64,000 nucleotides of DNA, taken from positions 45,228-109,227 of the forward strand of contig JAQWQC010000028.1 of assembly GCA_029245025.1 (NCBI GenBank). The letters run 5' to 3'. Position 1 is the stretch's first letter; each line of letters begins with the position of its first letter. This DNA comes from Rhodospirillaceae bacterium. Lineage in GTDB: Bacteria; Pseudomonadota; Alphaproteobacteria; Rhodospirillales; Rhodospirillaceae. The notes beneath the pieces are model-generated. The model did not search any database. It was given only the letters and a program-made list of their open reading frames with translations, and was not told where the DNA came from. Of the stretch, positions 40,359 to 50,475 are shown piece after piece. The translations under genes were made by a program, and so were the position numbers.

Positions 40359-41098
40359 TGAAGGATCTGTCCCTCAAACCTGTTGATGAGTCTGGCCCAG
40401 ACCCCGGGCATGTTGCGATCATCATGGATGGCAATGGACGTTGGGCGCAGTCACGTGGACTCCCGCGCACAGCTGGTCATAAGCAGGGCGCTGAGGCTGT
40501 CAAACGAACGATTCAGGCGGCTGGGGAGCTTGGTATCCGATACCTCACGTTATTTGGGTTCTCAACGGAAAACTGGCAACGGCCAGAAGCAGAAATTCGC
40601 GATCTCATGGCGTTACTTAGATTGTACCTCCTCAATAATATCAATGAGTTAGCGGACGAGGGGGTCAAACTCAAAGTTGTAGGAGATAGGTCGCGCTTGC
40701 CAGATGACACCGTGACGTTGATCGATGATGCTGAAGAGAGGACGTTGTACAATGAGCGTCTAGTACTCACAATCGCGCTAAGCTATGGCAGTCGCCAGGA
40801 ATTGGTAGCTGCAGCCCAACAATTGGCCGAAGATACACGAGCGGGTTTGATCAACCCTGAAGACATCACAGAAAGCGTTTTCGCTGATCGCCTATATACC
40901 CGTGGTATTCCAGACCCAGACTTGCTTATTCGCACGTCTGGAGAGCAGCGCGTCAGCAACTTCCTGCTCTGGCAATTGGCATATACGGAACTCGTTTTTA
41001 CAGAAACGCAATGGCCAGATTTTGGGTTTAATGACTTAGAGCATGCGCTTTCAGTATTTCGCCGTCGAGAAAGGCGGTATGGTGCGGTGGCAGGCTAG
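40358..41098 (+). CDS. uppS: Isoprenyl transferase (undecaprenyl diphosphate synthase)
   Basis: Builds the C55 lipid carrier for peptidoglycan and lipopolysaccharide; 246 residues. The catalytic Asp is in HVAIIMDGNGRWA, and the diphosphate-binding IRTSGEQRVSNFLLWQLAYTE block is complete. It is translation-coupled to frr and precedes cdsA. Confidence 0.95.
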   Translation: MKDLSLKPVDESGPDPGHVAIIMDGNGRWAQSRGLPRTAGHKQGAEAVKRTIQAAGELGIRYLTLFGFSTENWQRPEAEIRDLMALLRLYLLNNINELADEGVKLKVVGDRSRLPDDTVTLIDDAEERTLYNERLVLTIALSYGSRQELVAAAQQLAEDTRAGLINPEDITESVFADRLYTRGIPDPDLLIRTSGEQRVSNFLLWQLAYTELVFTETQWPDFGFNDLEHALSVFRRRERRYGAVAG

Positions 41099-41104
41099 CT
41101 AGCG

Positions 41105-41890
41105 ATGTTTTGGACCCGTGTTACCACATCCATCGTTATTGCGCCCGTTGCGATAGGTGCCGTGTACCTCGGGTACCCTGTCTTTCATATCTTTGTTGCT
41201 CTGGTGGCGGCTGCAATCATCTGGGAGTTTGTTCATATTGTCAGTAAGGCGGGATTTCCGCCACGCGCTGTGCTGGCTTTGTGGACTCTAATAGCAGCAA
41301 TAGGTATTGCCCCAAACAACATGAGCCTCTCACTTGCAGTGATTGCAGCGGTCTGGTTGATCCTTTTGGCGACTGATAAACGCCGCAATCGCGAGCGCTT
41401 GTCCTCAACTCAAACGGCGCTCTTGTACGCGGGGTTGCCCGCCGTCAGCCTGGTTTCGGTGCGAGAGGTAGGGGGCGCTGAAACAGTTTTTTGGGTGTTG
41501 GCTGTTGTTTGGGCGACAGATATCGGGGCCTATTTTGTTGGGCGGCTTGTTGGTGGGCCAAAACTTGCCCCATCTATTAGCCCCGGAAAAACTTGGTCTG
41601 GGGCATTCGGGGGCATCATTTCGGCAATCTTTGCCGGGTTGTTTCTTGCGATGGGATTTGGAATGTCTCCCACACTCTCAAGCATTGCTCTTGCGATTTT
41701 GGTATCGATTGTTAGCCAGTTTGGGGATCTTGCTGAAAGCCGGTTTAAGAGAGTCCACGGAGTAAAAGATTCTGGCACTTGGATGCCTGGTCATGGCGGC
41801 GTTATGGATCGTGTCGATGGGCTATGGGCCGCGACACCGGCCGCAGCGTTGATATGTGCCTTATTTGGCGGCGGATTGGCAGCATGGTGA
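41105..41890 (+). CDS. cdsA: Phosphatidate cytidylyltransferase
   Basis: Makes CDP-diacylglycerol for phospholipid synthesis in the inner membrane. It has 261 residues, with about seven or eight hydrophobic helices and the signature KDSGTWMPGHGGVMDRVDG near the C-terminus containing the metal-binding Asp residues. It starts six bases after uppS. Confidence 0.93.
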   Translation: MFWTRVTTSIVIAPVAIGAVYLGYPVFHIFVALVAAAIIWEFVHIVSKAGFPPRAVLALWTLIAAIGIAPNNMSLSLAVIAAVWLILLATDKRRNRERLSSTQTALLYAGLPAVSLVSVREVGGAETVFWVLAVVWATDIGAYFVGRLVGGPKLAPSISPGKTWSGAFGGIISAIFAGLFLAMGFGMSPTLSSIALAILVSIVSQFGDLAESRFKRVHGVKDSGTWMPGHGGVMDRVDGLWAATPAAALICALFGGGLAAW

Positions 41891-41897
41891 GTTCATC

Positions 41898-43082
41898 GTG
41901 ACCGTAGAAGTTACAACCCCAAAACGGATTACTATTCTTGGCTCAACAGGGTCTGTTGGCGTCAAGACGCTCGACCTTATTCGACAAAATCCAAATCGCT
42001 TTATGACAGTTGCTTTAACAGCCGGCAGTAATGTCGACGCTCTTATAACGCAAGCCTTAGACCTAAAACCAGAAATGGCTGTGATTGCAGATCCCGATTG
42101 CTACGACGCACTTCGTGAAGGATTGGACGGCAGTGATGTGATGGCAGCAGCGGGTCCCGAGGCACTCGTTGAAGCTGCTGAGCTGTCTGCTGACCTGGTT
42201 ATGGCTGCTATTGTTGGTGCGGCTGGGCTGGCACCAACTCTGGCAGCTGTTAAAAATTGTCACACTGTTGCTCTAGCGAACAAAGAATGTCTGGTTTGTG
42301 CTGGCCCCATGTTTATGGACACGGTTAAACATTACGGTACGACGTTATTACCCGTTGATTCTGAGCACAGCGCCATTTTCCAGGTGTTTGATGCGTCGTT
42401 ATCGGAAGCTGTAGACCGCATCATTTTGACAGCTTCGGGAGGTCCATTTCGGGAATGGTCACGAGACCGGATGGCAAACGCGACGTTAGCCCAGGCAACC
42501 GCACATCCCAATTGGTCAATGGGCGCAAAAATCTCTGTCGATTCCGCGACTATGATGAACAAAGGCTTGGAGCTCATTGAAGCCCATCACCTTTTTCCCG
42601 TTACCGAAGATAAAATCGAGGTACTGATTCATCCTCAGTCCGTTGTTCATAGCTTGGTAGAATACATGGACGGTTCAACCTTGGCGCAACTGGGGACACC
42701 CGATATGCGTACACCCATTGCCTATGCGTTGGCCTGGCCCGACCGCATGGCTGTGCAGTCCGATAAGCTGAACCTAGCTGAAATATCGAGCCTGACCTTC
42801 GAAACCCCTGATTTTAAAAGGTTTCCAGCCCTCAAATTGGCACGTGAGGCTTTACAGGTTGGAGGTGCGGCTCCTACTATCTTGAACGCCGCGAACGAGG
42901 TTGCTGTTGCCCGTTTCTTGGCTGGAGAAATAGGGTTCCTTGATATTATTGGCACGGTTGAAGATACCCTTGCCCAATGCCGCAACAACCATCCCACTAC
43001 GCTGGATGAAGTTATGGCCCTCGACGCTGAGGCGCGAAGGTTGGCACAAACTTGGATAGCCGTCGGTTCGGCCGCTGAATAG
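41898..43082 (+). CDS. dxr: 1-deoxy-D-xylulose 5-phosphate reductoisomerase
   Basis: Commits carbon to the non-mevalonate isoprenoid pathway, making 2-C-methyl-D-erythritol 4-phosphate with NADPH. It has 394 residues from GTG at 41898. Visible motifs: NADPH fold ILGSTGSVG, VDSEHSAIFQ with the metal-binding Asp and Glu, and MNKGLELIEAHHLF. An upstream TTG at 41856 would overlap cdsA and adds residues not seen in the family. Confidence 0.95.
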   Translation: MTVEVTTPKRITILGSTGSVGVKTLDLIRQNPNRFMTVALTAGSNVDALITQALDLKPEMAVIADPDCYDALREGLDGSDVMAAAGPEALVEAAELSADLVMAAIVGAAGLAPTLAAVKNCHTVALANKECLVCAGPMFMDTVKHYGTTLLPVDSEHSAIFQVFDASLSEAVDRIILTASGGPFREWSRDRMANATLAQATAHPNWSMGAKISVDSATMMNKGLELIEAHHLFPVTEDKIEVLIHPQSVVHSLVEYMDGSTLAQLGTPDMRTPIAYALAWPDRMAVQSDKLNLAEISSLTFETPDFKRFPALKLAREALQVGGAAPTILNAANEVAVARFLAGEIGFLDIIGTVEDTLAQCRNNHPTTLDEVMALDAEARRLAQTWIAVGSAAE

Positions 43083-43102
43083 AGAAATGGGACGATAACG
43101 TT

Positions 43103-44245
43103 TTGGAACAAGCTCTCGGAATATCCTTCACCATCGTGAACTTTATTATTGCGCTTTCTGTCGTAGTATTTGTCCATGAGCTCGGCCATTTTTTAGTTGC
43201 CCGGTGGAACAAAGTTCGCTGCGATAGTTTTTCGATTGGATTTGGACCCGAGTTGATTGGATATACAGATCGCCATGGAACGAGATGGAAGTTTAGCCTG
43301 ATCCCACTTGGCGGTTATGTCAAAATGTTTGGCGAAGCGGATATTGCCAATCCTGGCTCGAAAGAAGGTGGCGAAAATAATGAGGATGACGAGGCTGAAG
43401 TAGAACGGGAAATGACGCCCAAAGAGAAGGCGATCTCTTTCAAATACAAAACAATTGGGCAGAGGTCAGCAATTGTTTTCGCAGGCCCCGCGGTCAATTT
43501 TTTGTTCGCGATAGTTGTCTTCTTCGTCATGTTCATGTCGGTTGGCCGACCGGTTACTGAACCAATCATTGGGAAGGTGGTCGAGGATAGCGCTGCTGCG
43601 GAAGCTGGCCTCACGGCTGGGGACCGGATTATCGCAATTGATGGGAATGCCGTAGACAGGTTTGAAGATCTTCAACGGATCGTGCCGTTGGGCAATGGCG
43701 CTCCCATGCGGCTAACCATTCAACGTCATGAAAGTGTTTTAGATATTATCGCGGTCCCGCGCGTGGTCGACGAGACAGATGCGTTTGGAAATCCCCAGAA
43801 ACGTGCACTTCTTGGCGTTTCTTCTTCGGGCGAGACCCGAATGATGGTGCGCCATACTCCGATTTCTGCACTTGGGTTGGCAATTAGTCAGACATACTTC
43901 GTCGTTGAAGGCACATTTGTGGCGGTCGGCCAGATCATCTCTGGAGATCGGGGAACTGAAGACCTCGGCGGGCCGATCAGAATTGCCAAATTTTCTGGGC
44001 AGGCCGCGAAATCCGGATTTGCCAACTTTGTCGTCTTTATGGCCATACTTTCGATCAATTTAGGCATCATAAATCTCTTCCCCGTACCACTGCTTGACGG
44101 CGGACACCTGTTGTTCTACGCCATCGAGGCCTTACGCGGTCGCCCGTTGTCTGATCAAGCTCAAGAGTGGGGGCTGCGGTTTGGTTTGGTTCTGGTCTTG
44201 TCACTCATGGTATTTGTGACCTGGAATGACATTCTACAACTGTAG
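43103..44245 (+). CDS. rseP: Site-2 protease RseP
   Basis: Intramembrane zinc metalloprotease, the second cleavage in envelope-stress signalling and a general remover of signal-peptide remnants. It has 380 residues. The zinc motif HELGH lies in the first membrane helix (about residues 20-30), one PDZ domain follows (about 145-225), and the second active-site helix has NLFPVPLLDGGHLLF. The start is TTG at 43103. It lies directly before bamA, the usual order. Confidence 0.94.
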   Translation: MEQALGISFTIVNFIIALSVVVFVHELGHFLVARWNKVRCDSFSIGFGPELIGYTDRHGTRWKFSLIPLGGYVKMFGEADIANPGSKEGGENNEDDEAEVEREMTPKEKAISFKYKTIGQRSAIVFAGPAVNFLFAIVVFFVMFMSVGRPVTEPIIGKVVEDSAAAEAGLTAGDRIIAIDGNAVDRFEDLQRIVPLGNGAPMRLTIQRHESVLDIIAVPRVVDETDAFGNPQKRALLGVSSSGETRMMVRHTPISALGLAISQTYFVVEGTFVAVGQIISGDRGTEDLGGPIRIAKFSGQAAKSGFANFVVFMAILSINLGIINLFPVPLLDGGHLLFYAIEALRGRPLSDQAQEWGLRFGLVLVLSLMVFVTWNDILQL

Positions 44246-44295
44246 CGGCGACTATCCTCTACTGGGCCCATAAGAAAAATAGGTTAAAAGGAACC

Positions 44296-46599
44296 ATGCA
44301 CGGGGTGATTGGCGATCGTCGATATTGGTTAGCAAGTTTGCTGTGGGCAGTGGTTCTGTCACTCAGTTCAGCAGCTGTGTATGCGCAACAATTGGGCGGG
44401 ACGATTGCGCAGATCGCCGTGCAGGGTAATCAGCGGATCGAACCTGCAACCATACGAACCTATATATCCGTTAGAGAGGGTGATCGCTTTGATCCCGTTA
44501 CAATTGACCGATCACTCAAAAATCTGTTCGCCACAGGCTTGTTTGCTGATGTCAGTATCGGACGGCAGGGTGAGATACTTATTATTCGGGTCGTCGAGAA
44601 CCCGATCATTAATCGGATCACTTTTGAGGGGAATAAGCGGTTAGAGAACGATAAGCTGGAACCTGAAGTTCAGCTGCGACCTCGCGTCGTTTATACGCGC
44701 ACCAAAGTTCAGCAAGATGTCGAACGTATTTTAGATCTTTACCGTCGGAGCGGTCGTTTTGCTGTGACCGTTGAGCCAAAGGTGATTGAGCTTCCTCAAA
44801 ACCGTGTCGATTTAGTTTTTGAGATTAATGAAGGCGATCCCACATATGTACGAAAGATCACTATTATCGGCAACGAAGAGTATTCTGACGGCGACTTGCG
44901 GGATGTTGTTTTAACCCGTGAGGAACGCTGGTGGCGATTTCTGACCTCTAACGACACATACGACCCTGACCGTATGGCTTTTGATCAGGAGCTTCTTCGG
45001 CGGTTCTATTTGTCTGAAGGGTATGCGGATTTTGAAGTTGTCTCTGCCGTTGCCGAACTGTCGCCAGACCGCAAAAGCTTTTTCATCACGATGACGGTAG
45101 ATGAGGGACCTAGGTATCGTTTCGGTAATATGAAAGTCGATGTTTCGATCCCCAACCTTGACCCGCGCGTATTAGAAGAGGCGATAGTTCCATCGCCGCG
45201 TGATTGGTATAATGCTGAAGAGATTGAAGAGACTGTCGACGTCTTTACTGACCTAGTGGGTGCTTTGGGTTACGCTTTTGTCGACATTCGTCCGCGCGTG
45301 GCACGTAATACGGACTCACAAACGATTGATATCATATTTGATATTCAGGAAGGGCCGAGGGTCTTTGTTGAACGCATTGATATAACCGGCAATGTTCGCA
45401 CGCTCGACAAAGTTATTCGAAGAGAGTTTCGCTTGGTTGAAGGTGACGCGTTTAATACCGCTCGCCTCAGACGTTCGCGTGAACGTCTTCAAAACCTTGG
45501 GTACTTTAAAGAAGTCGAGGTCGACAATGTGCCATCTGAGGTTTATCCGGATCGCACGGTCGTAACCGCATCGGTGGAGGAGCAGTCCACCGGTGAACTC
45601 CAATTTGGAATCGGATTCTCGAGTGCTTCCGGTGCATTATTTGACGTCGGAATTCGTGAGCGTAACCTGCTTGGTAAGGGGCAAGACCTACGATTCAATT
45701 TTAGTCTTGCTCAGCAACAGACCCAGATCGACCTCGGTTTCACCGAGCCATACTTTATGAATCGCCGTCTTGCTGCCGGTGCCGATTTGTTTGCTACAGA
45801 AACTGACTTTGAAGATGAGGCCGGATTCATCAGTCAATCTGTCGGGGGATCTTTACGATTGGGTTTCAATTACAATGAATACATGTTTCAGCGGCTCAGC
45901 TATTTGCTGTCATGGACACGGTTAGAGACCAGTAATCAGTTTTCCTCGCAATTTACGAGAGAACAGGAGGGGACGTCGACAACGTCCCAGGTCAGCCACA
46001 CCTTTGCGATTGACCGTAGAAATAACGTCATTGACCCAACAGATGGTTATTTCATGAGTATTTCCAATGATTTAGCAGGTTTGGGGGGGACGGAGAAATA
46101 TGTCCGCTCGAGCTTGGCTTTTGGATATTACCTGGAGCCATTTGACGGGTGGATTTTCAGTGCCACTTCGAACTTTGGGCATATCATCGGAATTGGCGAA
46201 GATATCAAAATCTTCCAAAGATATCAGCTTGGTGGTAACAACCTCCGCGGTTTTGATGATTTTGGAGCTAGCCCACGTGATATAAGGACTGGTGACGCCA
46301 TAGGTGGTGATTGGATTGCGACAGCGAAAGCTGAAATTAAGCTTCCACTCGGCCTACCTGAAGAAATAGGTATTACACCTAAAATATTTACAGATTGGGG
46401 GTCTATTGGGGCACCAACAGATTTGAAAGACAGAAATGCTGATATCTTGCAATCGCAACGTATCCGAGGGTCAGCTGGTATAGGTATAGAATGGGAGTCA
46501 CCCGTTGGCCCCATCAATATTGATTGGGCACATGTCCTGCGCAGCGCTGACTTCGATATAACTCAAAGTTTCCGTGTGAACTTCGGCCAAAGGTTTTAA
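44296..46599 (+). CDS. bamA: Outer membrane assembly factor BamA
   Basis: The central beta-barrel protein of the BAM complex, inserting outer-membrane proteins. It has 767 residues: a signal peptide ending at about residue 30 (AAVYA-QQ), five POTRA domains to about residue 415, then a 16-strand barrel with the GRGFD-like lid segment NNLRGFDD and a C-terminal aromatic FGQRF. ATG at 44296 has AAAGGAA upstream. skp follows after three bases. Confidence 0.96.
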   Translation: MHGVIGDRRYWLASLLWAVVLSLSSAAVYAQQLGGTIAQIAVQGNQRIEPATIRTYISVREGDRFDPVTIDRSLKNLFATGLFADVSIGRQGEILIIRVVENPIINRITFEGNKRLENDKLEPEVQLRPRVVYTRTKVQQDVERILDLYRRSGRFAVTVEPKVIELPQNRVDLVFEINEGDPTYVRKITIIGNEEYSDGDLRDVVLTREERWWRFLTSNDTYDPDRMAFDQELLRRFYLSEGYADFEVVSAVAELSPDRKSFFITMTVDEGPRYRFGNMKVDVSIPNLDPRVLEEAIVPSPRDWYNAEEIEETVDVFTDLVGALGYAFVDIRPRVARNTDSQTIDIIFDIQEGPRVFVERIDITGNVRTLDKVIRREFRLVEGDAFNTARLRRSRERLQNLGYFKEVEVDNVPSEVYPDRTVVTASVEEQSTGELQFGIGFSSASGALFDVGIRERNLLGKGQDLRFNFSLAQQQTQIDLGFTEPYFMNRRLAAGADLFATETDFEDEAGFISQSVGGSLRLGFNYNEYMFQRLSYLLSWTRLETSNQFSSQFTREQEGTSTTSQVSHTFAIDRRNNVIDPTDGYFMSISNDLAGLGGTEKYVRSSLAFGYYLEPFDGWIFSATSNFGHIIGIGEDIKIFQRYQLGGNNLRGFDDFGASPRDIRTGDAIGGDWIATAKAEIKLPLGLPEEIGITPKIFTDWGSIGAPTDLKDRNADILQSQRIRGSAGIGIEWESPVGPINIDWAHVLRSADFDITQSFRVNFGQRF

Positions 46600-46602
46600 A
46601 AA

Positions 46603-47217
46603 ATGAACTCTACTTTCCTCAAAGCGCTTGTTGGTTCAATAGCTGTCGCGATTACAATATCGCTATTGGCAATGACAACGACCGCCACGGCACAGCAAAG
46701 CAACCAAACCCGCCCCATTATTGGTGTGCTAAACACACAAATTATCGAGCGTGATTCCCTGGCTCACAAAGGCATTAGGTTGGAGCGCGACAAGTACGTT
46801 ACGCGATACCAAACGGAAGCACGTGGACTCGAAACGGAGCTGCGTGAAGAAGAACAGCGTCTCACGCAACAGCGTAACGTTTTGGCGCCTGAAGTTTTCC
46901 AACAACAAGCCCAAGCTTTCCAGGAGAAATTTGCTACAGCGCAACAAGAAAGCCGCATCAAGCTTGAGAACCTCAATGCTGTCGTGCAGCAAGCCGTTAT
47001 TCAAATTAATCAAGAGATGATGGGGATCACCAGTCAGGTTGCTCAAGAGCTTGGCATTAATATGGTTATGCCGCAGGGCGTTATTCTGTTGGCTGATCCG
47101 TCAATGGATATCACGCGGCCCATTCTAGAGATTTTAAATGAGCGGCTGCCGTCAGTAGAAATGCAGAATCCAGAAGGCGGAAGTGCGGGCGCTGCGGGTG
47201 CTGCCGCCGCTGAGTAG
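46603..47217 (+). CDS. skp: Periplasmic chaperone Skp/OmpH
   Basis: A 204-residue OmpH-family chaperone that carries unfolded outer-membrane proteins to BAM. It has a signal peptide of about 30 residues (cleavage near TATA-QQ), then a small core and a long coiled-coil arm rich in Glu, Gln and Arg (about residues 55-140). The C-terminus is Gly/Ala-rich. It lies between bamA and lpxD, the family's usual place. Confidence 0.9.
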   Translation: MNSTFLKALVGSIAVAITISLLAMTTTATAQQSNQTRPIIGVLNTQIIERDSLAHKGIRLERDKYVTRYQTEARGLETELREEEQRLTQQRNVLAPEVFQQQAQAFQEKFATAQQESRIKLENLNAVVQQAVIQINQEMMGITSQVAQELGINMVMPQGVILLADPSMDITRPILEILNERLPSVEMQNPEGGSAGAAGAAAAE

Positions 47218-47223
47218 GAGATT

Positions 47224-48267
47224 GTGCCAGACCCCCGGTTTTTTAATCGGACCGGACCATTTCGGGTCCGGGATATTGCTGCTTGGACAGGCGGGGTTGT
47301 CGTTGGAAGTTGTGATTTGGACATCACCATCTCTGATTTGGCTCACTTAAGCAAAGCAACCTCTGCAGATCTTTGTTATCTGGCTGGCGCTGAATACGCC
47401 GAGGTTGCTGCAAATAGCAAATGTGGCGTGTGTTTGACGACCGAGGAGCTGGCGGAAAAGGCGCCTCCGAATGCTATTGTAGTGGTCGTCGATGACCCTC
47501 AGGGCGCGTTCGCTGTGGCGGCTGAAGTTTTCTACCCCAATCAACCAGAAGTCATCACAGATGCAAAAATCACGGTAGGTGGTGCGTTTATTGATAAGAC
47601 GGCAACTCTTGCAGGCGATGTTGTCGTTGAATCCGGTGCCGTGGTTGGCCCTGGAGTCATAATCGGTTCACGCAGTCGTATCGGTCCAGGGGCCACAATT
47701 GGTGCGGGCGTCGTTATTGGTCAGGACTGCGATATCGGATCGCAGGTGTCACTCATTGCATGTTTGTTGGGCGACAGAATCGTCATTCACCCGGGTGCTT
47801 GTGTTGGTCAAGATGGCTTCGGCTTTGTGTTTGATAGTGTCGCCGGTCGACATCGTAAAGTGCCGCAGCTTGGGCGCGTAATAATTGATGATGACGTAGA
47901 GATTGGAGCAAACACCACGATCGATCGTGGATCTCTTGAGGACACCAAAATCGGCGGGGGGTGTCGAATAGATAACCAAGTGCAGATTGGGCATAATGTC
48001 TCGCTTGGCCCAAGATGTGTCGTGGTTTCCCAGGTCGGGATATCAGGCAGTTGCAAAATTGGCAGTGACGTCGTGCTGGCCGGACAGGTCGGTCTTGCAG
48101 ATCATGTTACAATTGGCCCGAAAGCTCAGGTCGCAGCCAAATCTGGTGTTATGCGTGATATTGCACCCGGTGAAGCCGTGATGGGTTACCCTGCCAAACC
48201 GATCAGGGCGTTTTGGAGAGAGGTTGCGGCTCTCGGGCGATTAGTAAGTCGCAAAAAGTCATCATGA
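47224..48267 (+). CDS. lpxD: UDP-3-O-(3-hydroxyacyl)glucosamine N-acyltransferase
   Basis: Third step of lipid A synthesis. It has 347 residues: an N-terminal uridine-binding domain, then left-handed beta-helix hexapeptide repeats from about residue 115, with the catalytic His in NQVQIGHNV. The start is GTG at 47224 with AGGAG just upstream. Confidence 0.94.
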   Translation: MPDPRFFNRTGPFRVRDIAAWTGGVVVGSCDLDITISDLAHLSKATSADLCYLAGAEYAEVAANSKCGVCLTTEELAEKAPPNAIVVVVDDPQGAFAVAAEVFYPNQPEVITDAKITVGGAFIDKTATLAGDVVVESGAVVGPGVIIGSRSRIGPGATIGAGVVIGQDCDIGSQVSLIACLLGDRIVIHPGACVGQDGFGFVFDSVAGRHRKVPQLGRVIIDDDVEIGANTTIDRGSLEDTKIGGGCRIDNQVQIGHNVSLGPRCVVVSQVGISGSCKIGSDVVLAGQVGLADHVTIGPKAQVAAKSGVMRDIAPGEAVMGYPAKPIRAFWREVAALGRLVSRKKSS

Positions 48268-48303
48268 CTCAGTTGTTGATCATTGAAGAAAAGGAATAGG
48301 GCT

Positions 48304-48771
48304 ATGGACGAAGAGTCTAAACAAGCCTCAACCTCTACTATCAATATCCTCCGTATCGTTGAGATGATCCCGCATAGGTATCCATTTCTATTGGTTGATA
48401 GGGTTGATGATGTCGTCGAGGGTGAATCCGCCGTTGGCGTAAAGAATGTGACGATCAATGAGCCATTCTTTCAAGGTCATTTTCCTAATCGACCGGTTAT
48501 GCCAGGTGTCCTCATTGTTGAGGCGATGGCGCAAACAGCTGCGGTTCTCGTTGTTGATAGTCTTGGCAAGGATGCGGAAGGCAAACTGGTATATTTTATG
48601 ACGATAGAAAACGCACGGTTCCGTCGACCGGTCGAGCCTGGTGATCAACTGCGCCTATCCTGCACAAAGGTTCGGCAGCGAGCGAATGTTTGGAAGTTTA
48701 GTGGTGTCGCGACAGTAGGCGATAAGGTTGTTGCCGAGGCGACCTACTCTGCGATGATCATGGACGAGTAG
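48304..48771 (+). CDS. fabZ: 3-hydroxyacyl-[acyl-carrier-protein] dehydratase
   Basis: Dehydrates 3-hydroxyacyl-ACP in fatty acid synthesis, competing with LpxA/LpxD for the same substrates. It has 155 residues of the hotdog fold; the catalytic His is in FFQGHFPNRPVMPG and the Glu in LIVEAMAQ. The chosen start is ATG at 48304 with AAGGAAT upstream; the frame is open a further seven codons. Confidence 0.94.
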   Translation: MDEESKQASTSTINILRIVEMIPHRYPFLLVDRVDDVVEGESAVGVKNVTINEPFFQGHFPNRPVMPGVLIVEAMAQTAAVLVVDSLGKDAEGKLVYFMTIENARFRRPVEPGDQLRLSCTKVRQRANVWKFSGVATVGDKVVAEATYSAMIMDE

Positions 48772-48774
48772 TTA

Positions 48775-49581
48775 ATGACGAATATCCACCCCACTGCCGT
48801 TATTGACTCAGCGGCAACCATCGCAGAGACGGCGATGATTGGGCCGTATTGCGTTATCGGCCCGGATGTCTTTATCGGCGATGACGTTAGTTTAAAATCT
48901 CACGTTGTTGTCGACGGACATACAACGATCGGCGCGAAGACGGTCGTGCATCCTTTTGCCAGTCTCGGATTACAACCGCAACACGCTCGATATAAAGGCG
49001 AAGCGTCAACACTGGTAATCGGGGAAAGAAATACCATCCGAGAGCATGTGACTATGCATCCAGGAACAGAAAGCGGGCGCATGGAAACGAGAATTGGCAA
49101 AAATTGTTTGTTTATGGTCGGAAGTCATGTTGCGCACGATTGTTCCGTGGCTGACGATGTAATTCTGACCAACAGCGTTGCATTGGGTGGCCATGTGGTA
49201 GTCGGTGAATTTGCGATTATCGGTGGCTTGTCTGGGATTCATCAATACGTTCGGGTTGGCAAGCATTCAATGATTGGTGGGTGTTCAGCTGTTGAAAGCG
49301 ATGTTATTCCTTATGGGTCGGTGAAGGGCAATCGCGCTCGTTTAGCTGGCTTGAACGTCGTAGGCCTTCGCCGGCGCGGTTTCTCAAGGGAGGATATCCG
49401 GTCTTTGCGTACCGCTTATGGCTTGTTGTTTTCCCAGGGTGGGAATATGGCAGAGCGAATAAGTGAGGTGGCTGATTTATTTAGTGATCATCCTGGTGTG
49501 ATGGATATTGTTGAATTTATTCGTTTAGATTCAAATCGCGCGATATGCCAACCCGTATACTCTAACGGTAACAGTGGGTGA
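48775..49581 (+). CDS. lpxA: UDP-N-acetylglucosamine acyltransferase
   Basis: First step of lipid A synthesis. It has 268 residues: hexapeptide-repeat beta-helix to about residue 190 with the catalytic His in GSHVAHDCSV, then a C-terminal helical domain including RRRGFSREDI. It starts three bases after fabZ. Confidence 0.95.
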   Translation: MTNIHPTAVIDSAATIAETAMIGPYCVIGPDVFIGDDVSLKSHVVVDGHTTIGAKTVVHPFASLGLQPQHARYKGEASTLVIGERNTIREHVTMHPGTESGRMETRIGKNCLFMVGSHVAHDCSVADDVILTNSVALGGHVVVGEFAIIGGLSGIHQYVRVGKHSMIGGCSAVESDVIPYGSVKGNRARLAGLNVVGLRRRGFSREDIRSLRTAYGLLFSQGGNMAERISEVADLFSDHPGVMDIVEFIRLDSNRAICQPVYSNGNSG

Positions 49582-49597
49582 GTCGAAGCGCGCGATG

Positions 49598-49616
49598 ATC
49601 CACCTTTATGGTGGAT
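49598..49616 (+). promoter_or_regulatory. Hairpin covering the lpxI translation start
   Basis: ATCCACC (49598-49604) and GGTGGAT (49610-49616) are perfect seven-base arms around TTTAT. The right arm contains the only ribosome-binding-like bases (GGTGG) and the first two bases of the ATG at 49615. Folding would hide the start, so it may limit lpxI translation. Confidence 0.45.
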
Positions 49617-50475
49617 GATGGGCGACATATCAAAGTACCGACTTGGCATTATCGCTGGCGGAGGAGCTATCCCAGAGCTCCTCGTACAAGCTTGTGAATC
49701 AGAAAAGCGCCCTTACACGGTTGTCGGTCTCAAGGGGCAGGCGGATAGATTAAGTAGTCCGCCGGCAATATGGGCCCGCATTGGGCAAGCCGGTAAATGC
49801 TTTAAGAAATTTCGAGAAGATAAGGTCTCGTCTGTCGTTATGGCGGGGAAAGTCATTCGCCCAGGCCTTATTGATCTGAGGCCGGATTGGCGAACGATAA
49901 AATTCTTAACGCGAGTTGGCGTGCGTGCGTTTACAAACAATGATTCAGTTGGTGATGATCGATTGTTAAGATTAGTTATTGGAGAGATAGAACGAGAAGG
50001 ATTCTCAGTGGTAAGAATTGACTCTATTCTTTCACACCTTTTGGCTCCTCCTGGAGTGATTGGAAGTACACAGCTTTTAGATAGGGATCACCAAGACATC
50101 GAAACCGGGCTCGCAGCCGCTCGTCAACATGGTGCAGCTGATCGTGGTCAGGCCGTTGTAGTAAGTGGTGGTTCAGTAGTTGCGCTAGAAGGGGCCTCCG
50201 GTACAGACCAACTCATTCGTGAAACAAGTGGCTCGCTTGTCAATGGTGACAAACCAATACTGGTCAAGACGAGCAAACCACAACAGGATCGGCGAGCTGA
50301 CCTTCCTGTCGTGGGACCCGATACGGTAGAGGCCTGCATTAAATCGGGTTTTCGCGGAATCGCGATTGAGGCGGGTGGGACTTTGATTGTCGATCGGGAG
50401 GCGTCTATCGAAATGGCTAATCGCGCAGGGTTATTTATTTATGCCGCTCCTGGCTCAAGCGAGGGGTGGTCTTGA
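49615..50475 (+). CDS. lpxI: UDP-2,3-diacylglucosamine pyrophosphatase LpxI
   Basis: Cleaves UMP from UDP-diacylglucosamine to give lipid X; this is the alphaproteobacterial alternative to LpxH. It has 286 residues. The N-terminal GIIAGGGAIPELL and the C-terminal DLPVVGPDTVEACIKSGFRGIAIEAG blocks are typical. Two adjacent ATG codons (49615, 49618) could start it. The end overlaps lpxB. Confidence 0.92.
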   Translation: MMGDISKYRLGIIAGGGAIPELLVQACESEKRPYTVVGLKGQADRLSSPPAIWARIGQAGKCFKKFREDKVSSVVMAGKVIRPGLIDLRPDWRTIKFLTRVGVRAFTNNDSVGDDRLLRLVIGEIEREGFSVVRIDSILSHLLAPPGVIGSTQLLDRDHQDIETGLAAARQHGAADRGQAVVVSGGSVVALEGASGTDQLIRETSGSLVNGDKPILVKTSKPQQDRRADLPVVGPDTVEACIKSGFRGIAIEAGGTLIVDREASIEMANRAGLFIYAAPGSSEGWS

